64,000 nt of DNA from an uncultured Sphingomonadaceae bacterium (GTDB lineage Bacteria; Pseudomonadota; Alphaproteobacteria; Sphingomonadales; Sphingomonadaceae), in NCBI GenBank assembly GCA_947497315.1, contig CANMFX010000003.1, forward strand, positions 310,001 to 374,000, written 5' to 3'. A model generated the notes under the pieces. It had not been told where the DNA came from. It worked only from the letters and a program-made list of their open reading frames with translations, and did not search any database. Each line of letters opens with the position of its first letter. Positions within the stretch are counted from its first letter, which is position 1. Below are positions 62,389 through 64,000 of this stretch, one piece after another. The position numbers were made by a program, and so were the translations under genes.

Positions 62389-64000
62389 ATGCGTATCACC
62401 GGTCTTCTTGTTCTGGCACTGGCCAGTAGTACGGCAATCACTTCCAATCCAGCTCTTGCCCAAACCGAAACAGAAGCGAAGGATGATGCTCTGACCTACC
62501 CGAAAACCAAAACTGTCGATGTGATTGAAGAACAATTTGGCGAGTCTATTGCCGATCCCTATCGTTGGCTGGAAAATGATGTGCGCGAAGATGCAGATGT
62601 GGCCGCCTGGGTCGCCGCGCAAAATGCTGTGACGGATAGCTATTTGGCCACTTTGGAAGGCCGTGAACCTCTGGCTGCATCAATGACCGCGCTTTTTGAC
62701 TATGACGAGATTGAACCTCCGGTCGAGGCAGGCGGAAAATATTTCTTCGAGCGCAAGAGTGGTGGCCAGAACCAGGCCATACTCTACGTCATGGACGGGA
62801 AAGACGGCGAAGAGCGCGTGCTAATCGACCCAGCGAATTGGTCGGACGACGGCGCAACGGCGCTAGCGGAATGGAAACCTTCGGAAGATGGCAGTTTGCT
62901 GGCTTATGCGGTGCAGGACGGCGGTTCCGACTGGCGCACCTTGAAGGTCATTAACGTTGTTACCGGCGAGGTTATGAAGGACACGGTAGAGTGGGTTAAA
63001 TTCAGCGATCTTGCATGGATGCCGGGCAATAGCGGTTTTCTCTATTCCCGCTTTCCCGAACCAGAAGAGGGTGAGGCGTTTCAGTCGCTGAACAAAAATC
63101 ACACCATCTATGTGCATGTTCTGGGGAGCGAGCAGAGCCGGGATATAAAGGTTTACGCTACCCCCGATCAACCGGAATTGAGCCACACCGCTACGGTCAC
63201 TTCGGACAAGCAATGGGTGGTCATTACATCGTCCTCCGGAACCGATGATCGCTATGAAATCACGCTGGTCAAGGTTGATGCCAATGAGATTAATCCGCGC
63301 AAACTTGTGACCGGTTTTGACCATAACTGGTCGCTAATTGATGGTGTTGGCGATACGCTCTATTTCATGACCAACATGGATGCGCCGCGCCTTCGGGTCA
63401 TGAAAACCGATGTCAGTGCTGAAGTTCCGGAATGGGTAGAGGTCGTCCCGGAGCATATGGCGACTATCGATGACGCGGTATTGGTCGGCGACATACTGGC
63501 AGTGGATTATATCGACGATGCCAAAAGTCGACTGGAGTTGTTTGCATTGGACGGCAGCCCCAAAGGCGTAGTTGATCTACCTGGATTGGGGCAGGTCAAG
63601 AACCTTGACGGTTCGGCCAAGAGGGACGCTGGTTATTTCGCGTTTGAAAGTTTCAATCGGCCTGCGACGATTTACAGCTTTGGTGATGCGGGCCAACCGA
63701 CCGCCTGGGCAAAGCCGGATATACCGTTTGATCCTGAAAGCATTACTGTGTCGCAGCGCTTTTATGAAAGCAAAGACGGCACGAAAATTCCGATGTTTCT
63801 GGTGCACAAAAAGGATCTGGACCTGAGCGAGGGGGCGCCGACATTGCTCTACGGCTATGGCGGTTTCAATATCTCGGTTCTGCCCGGTTATAGCGCGCCC
63901 AAAATGGCTTGGATCGAAGCAGGCGGCGTCTATGCTTCGGCCAATCTGCGCGGCGGCGGCGAATATGGCAAAGCATGGCATGATGGCGGGCGTCTGCAAA
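62389..64000 (+). CDS. Prolyl oligopeptidase family protein (S9A), 3'-truncated by window
   Basis: At least 537 residues, running off the window end. A signal peptide (about 1-24, ending NPALAQ) is followed by the POP start motif DPYRWLEN (about 56-63), a seven-bladed propeller and the start of the catalytic domain (LLYGYGGFNI, about 486-495; NLRGGGEYG). The catalytic serine lies beyond the window. POPs cleave proline-containing oligopeptides. The gene starts 27 bp after the L17 terminator T-run; a separate promoter is likely. Confidence 0.9.
   Translation, partial: MRITGLLVLALASSTAITSNPALAQTETEAKDDALTYPKTKTVDVIEEQFGESIADPYRWLENDVREDADVAAWVAAQNAVTDSYLATLEGREPLAASMTALFDYDEIEPPVEAGGKYFFERKSGGQNQAILYVMDGKDGEERVLIDPANWSDDGATALAEWKPSEDGSLLAYAVQDGGSDWRTLKVINVVTGEVMKDTVEWVKFSDLAWMPGNSGFLYSRFPEPEEGEAFQSLNKNHTIYVHVLGSEQSRDIKVYATPDQPELSHTATVTSDKQWVVITSSSGTDDRYEITLVKVDANEINPRKLVTGFDHNWSLIDGVGDTLYFMTNMDAPRLRVMKTDVSAEVPEWVEVVPEHMATIDDAVLVGDILAVDYIDDAKSRLELFALDGSPKGVVDLPGLGQVKNLDGSAKRDAGYFAFESFNRPATIYSFGDAGQPTAWAKPDIPFDPESITVSQRFYESKDGTKIPMFLVHKKDLDLSEGAPTLLYGYGGFNISVLPGYSAPKMAWIEAGGVYASANLRGGGEYGKAWHDGGRLQ

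Overview
The window reads as a chromosomal segment of an alphaproteobacterium of the order Sphingomonadales (Sphingorhabdus/Parasphingorhabdus-like; genus is inference). Supporting signs are the serC-serA-hisZ-purA gene order, an ImuA-ImuB-DnaE2 mutasome with a GTTC-N7-GTTC LexA box, a large TonB-dependent receptor, a CIO-type bd oxidase with a DUF2474 partner, and moderate GC content. No rRNA, tRNA, CRISPR array, transposase or prophage gene was recognised.

Layout. (1) 134-9432: a probable peptide-use locus. A secreted S9 peptidase, a DUF819 membrane protein and an S51 peptidase form one operon. A LysR regulator follows on the opposite strand, then a TonB-dependent receptor and a secreted alpha/beta hydrolase. 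Nearly identical 19-bp sites lie upstream of the S9 gene (55-73) and in the lysR/receptor divergent region (5185-5203), which suggests one regulon. (2) 9498-19020: amino-acid and nucleotide synthesis (pheA; serC-serA-hisZ-purA plus an L,D-transpeptidase), a membrane-anchored cytochrome c, a LOG-family protein and an extensin-like lipoprotein. A structured leader precedes serC and a REP-like inverted repeat lies between serC and serA. (3) 19036-22247: isocitrate lyase with a divergent ScfR/RamB-type regulator and two matching operator-like dyads between them. (4) 22323-25966: a minus-strand group with a mono-haem cytochrome, a TPR protein with two CxxxC pairs, a matrix-metalloprotease homologue that retains a cysteine switch, and two small secreted acidic proteins. 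(5) 26170-31737: imuA-imuB-dnaE2, the SOS mutasome. (6) 31923-36229: a TIR-domain membrane protein, a DsrE-like secreted protein and the bd oxidase operon cydA-cydB-DUF2474. (7) 36369-38556: a compact accessory patch of very small genes plus a SET-domain methyltransferase.

(8) 38964-62289: the str-S10-spc-alpha ribosomal superoperon (rpsL to rplQ). It is interrupted between adk and rpsM by a START-like protein, NADP-glutamate dehydrogenase, and a RimB/RimK pair. RimK ligates glutamate to ribosomal protein S6, so a glutamate-producing enzyme and a glutamate ligase sit inside the ribosomal cluster. Hairpin terminators after rpsG, tuf, rplO and rplQ, and a terminator-like hairpin before rpoA, divide the superoperon. 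(9) From 62389 a prolyl oligopeptidase runs off the window end.

Start codons were reassigned where Shine-Dalgarno spacing or overlap decided them (for example dnaE2 GTG, rplC GTG, rpsM TTG, lysR TTG, imuA, aceA, pheA). Several genes shorter than 60 codons were found by direct reading: the DUF2474 gene, an FlbD-like gene, rpmD, and the tiny genes in region 7.
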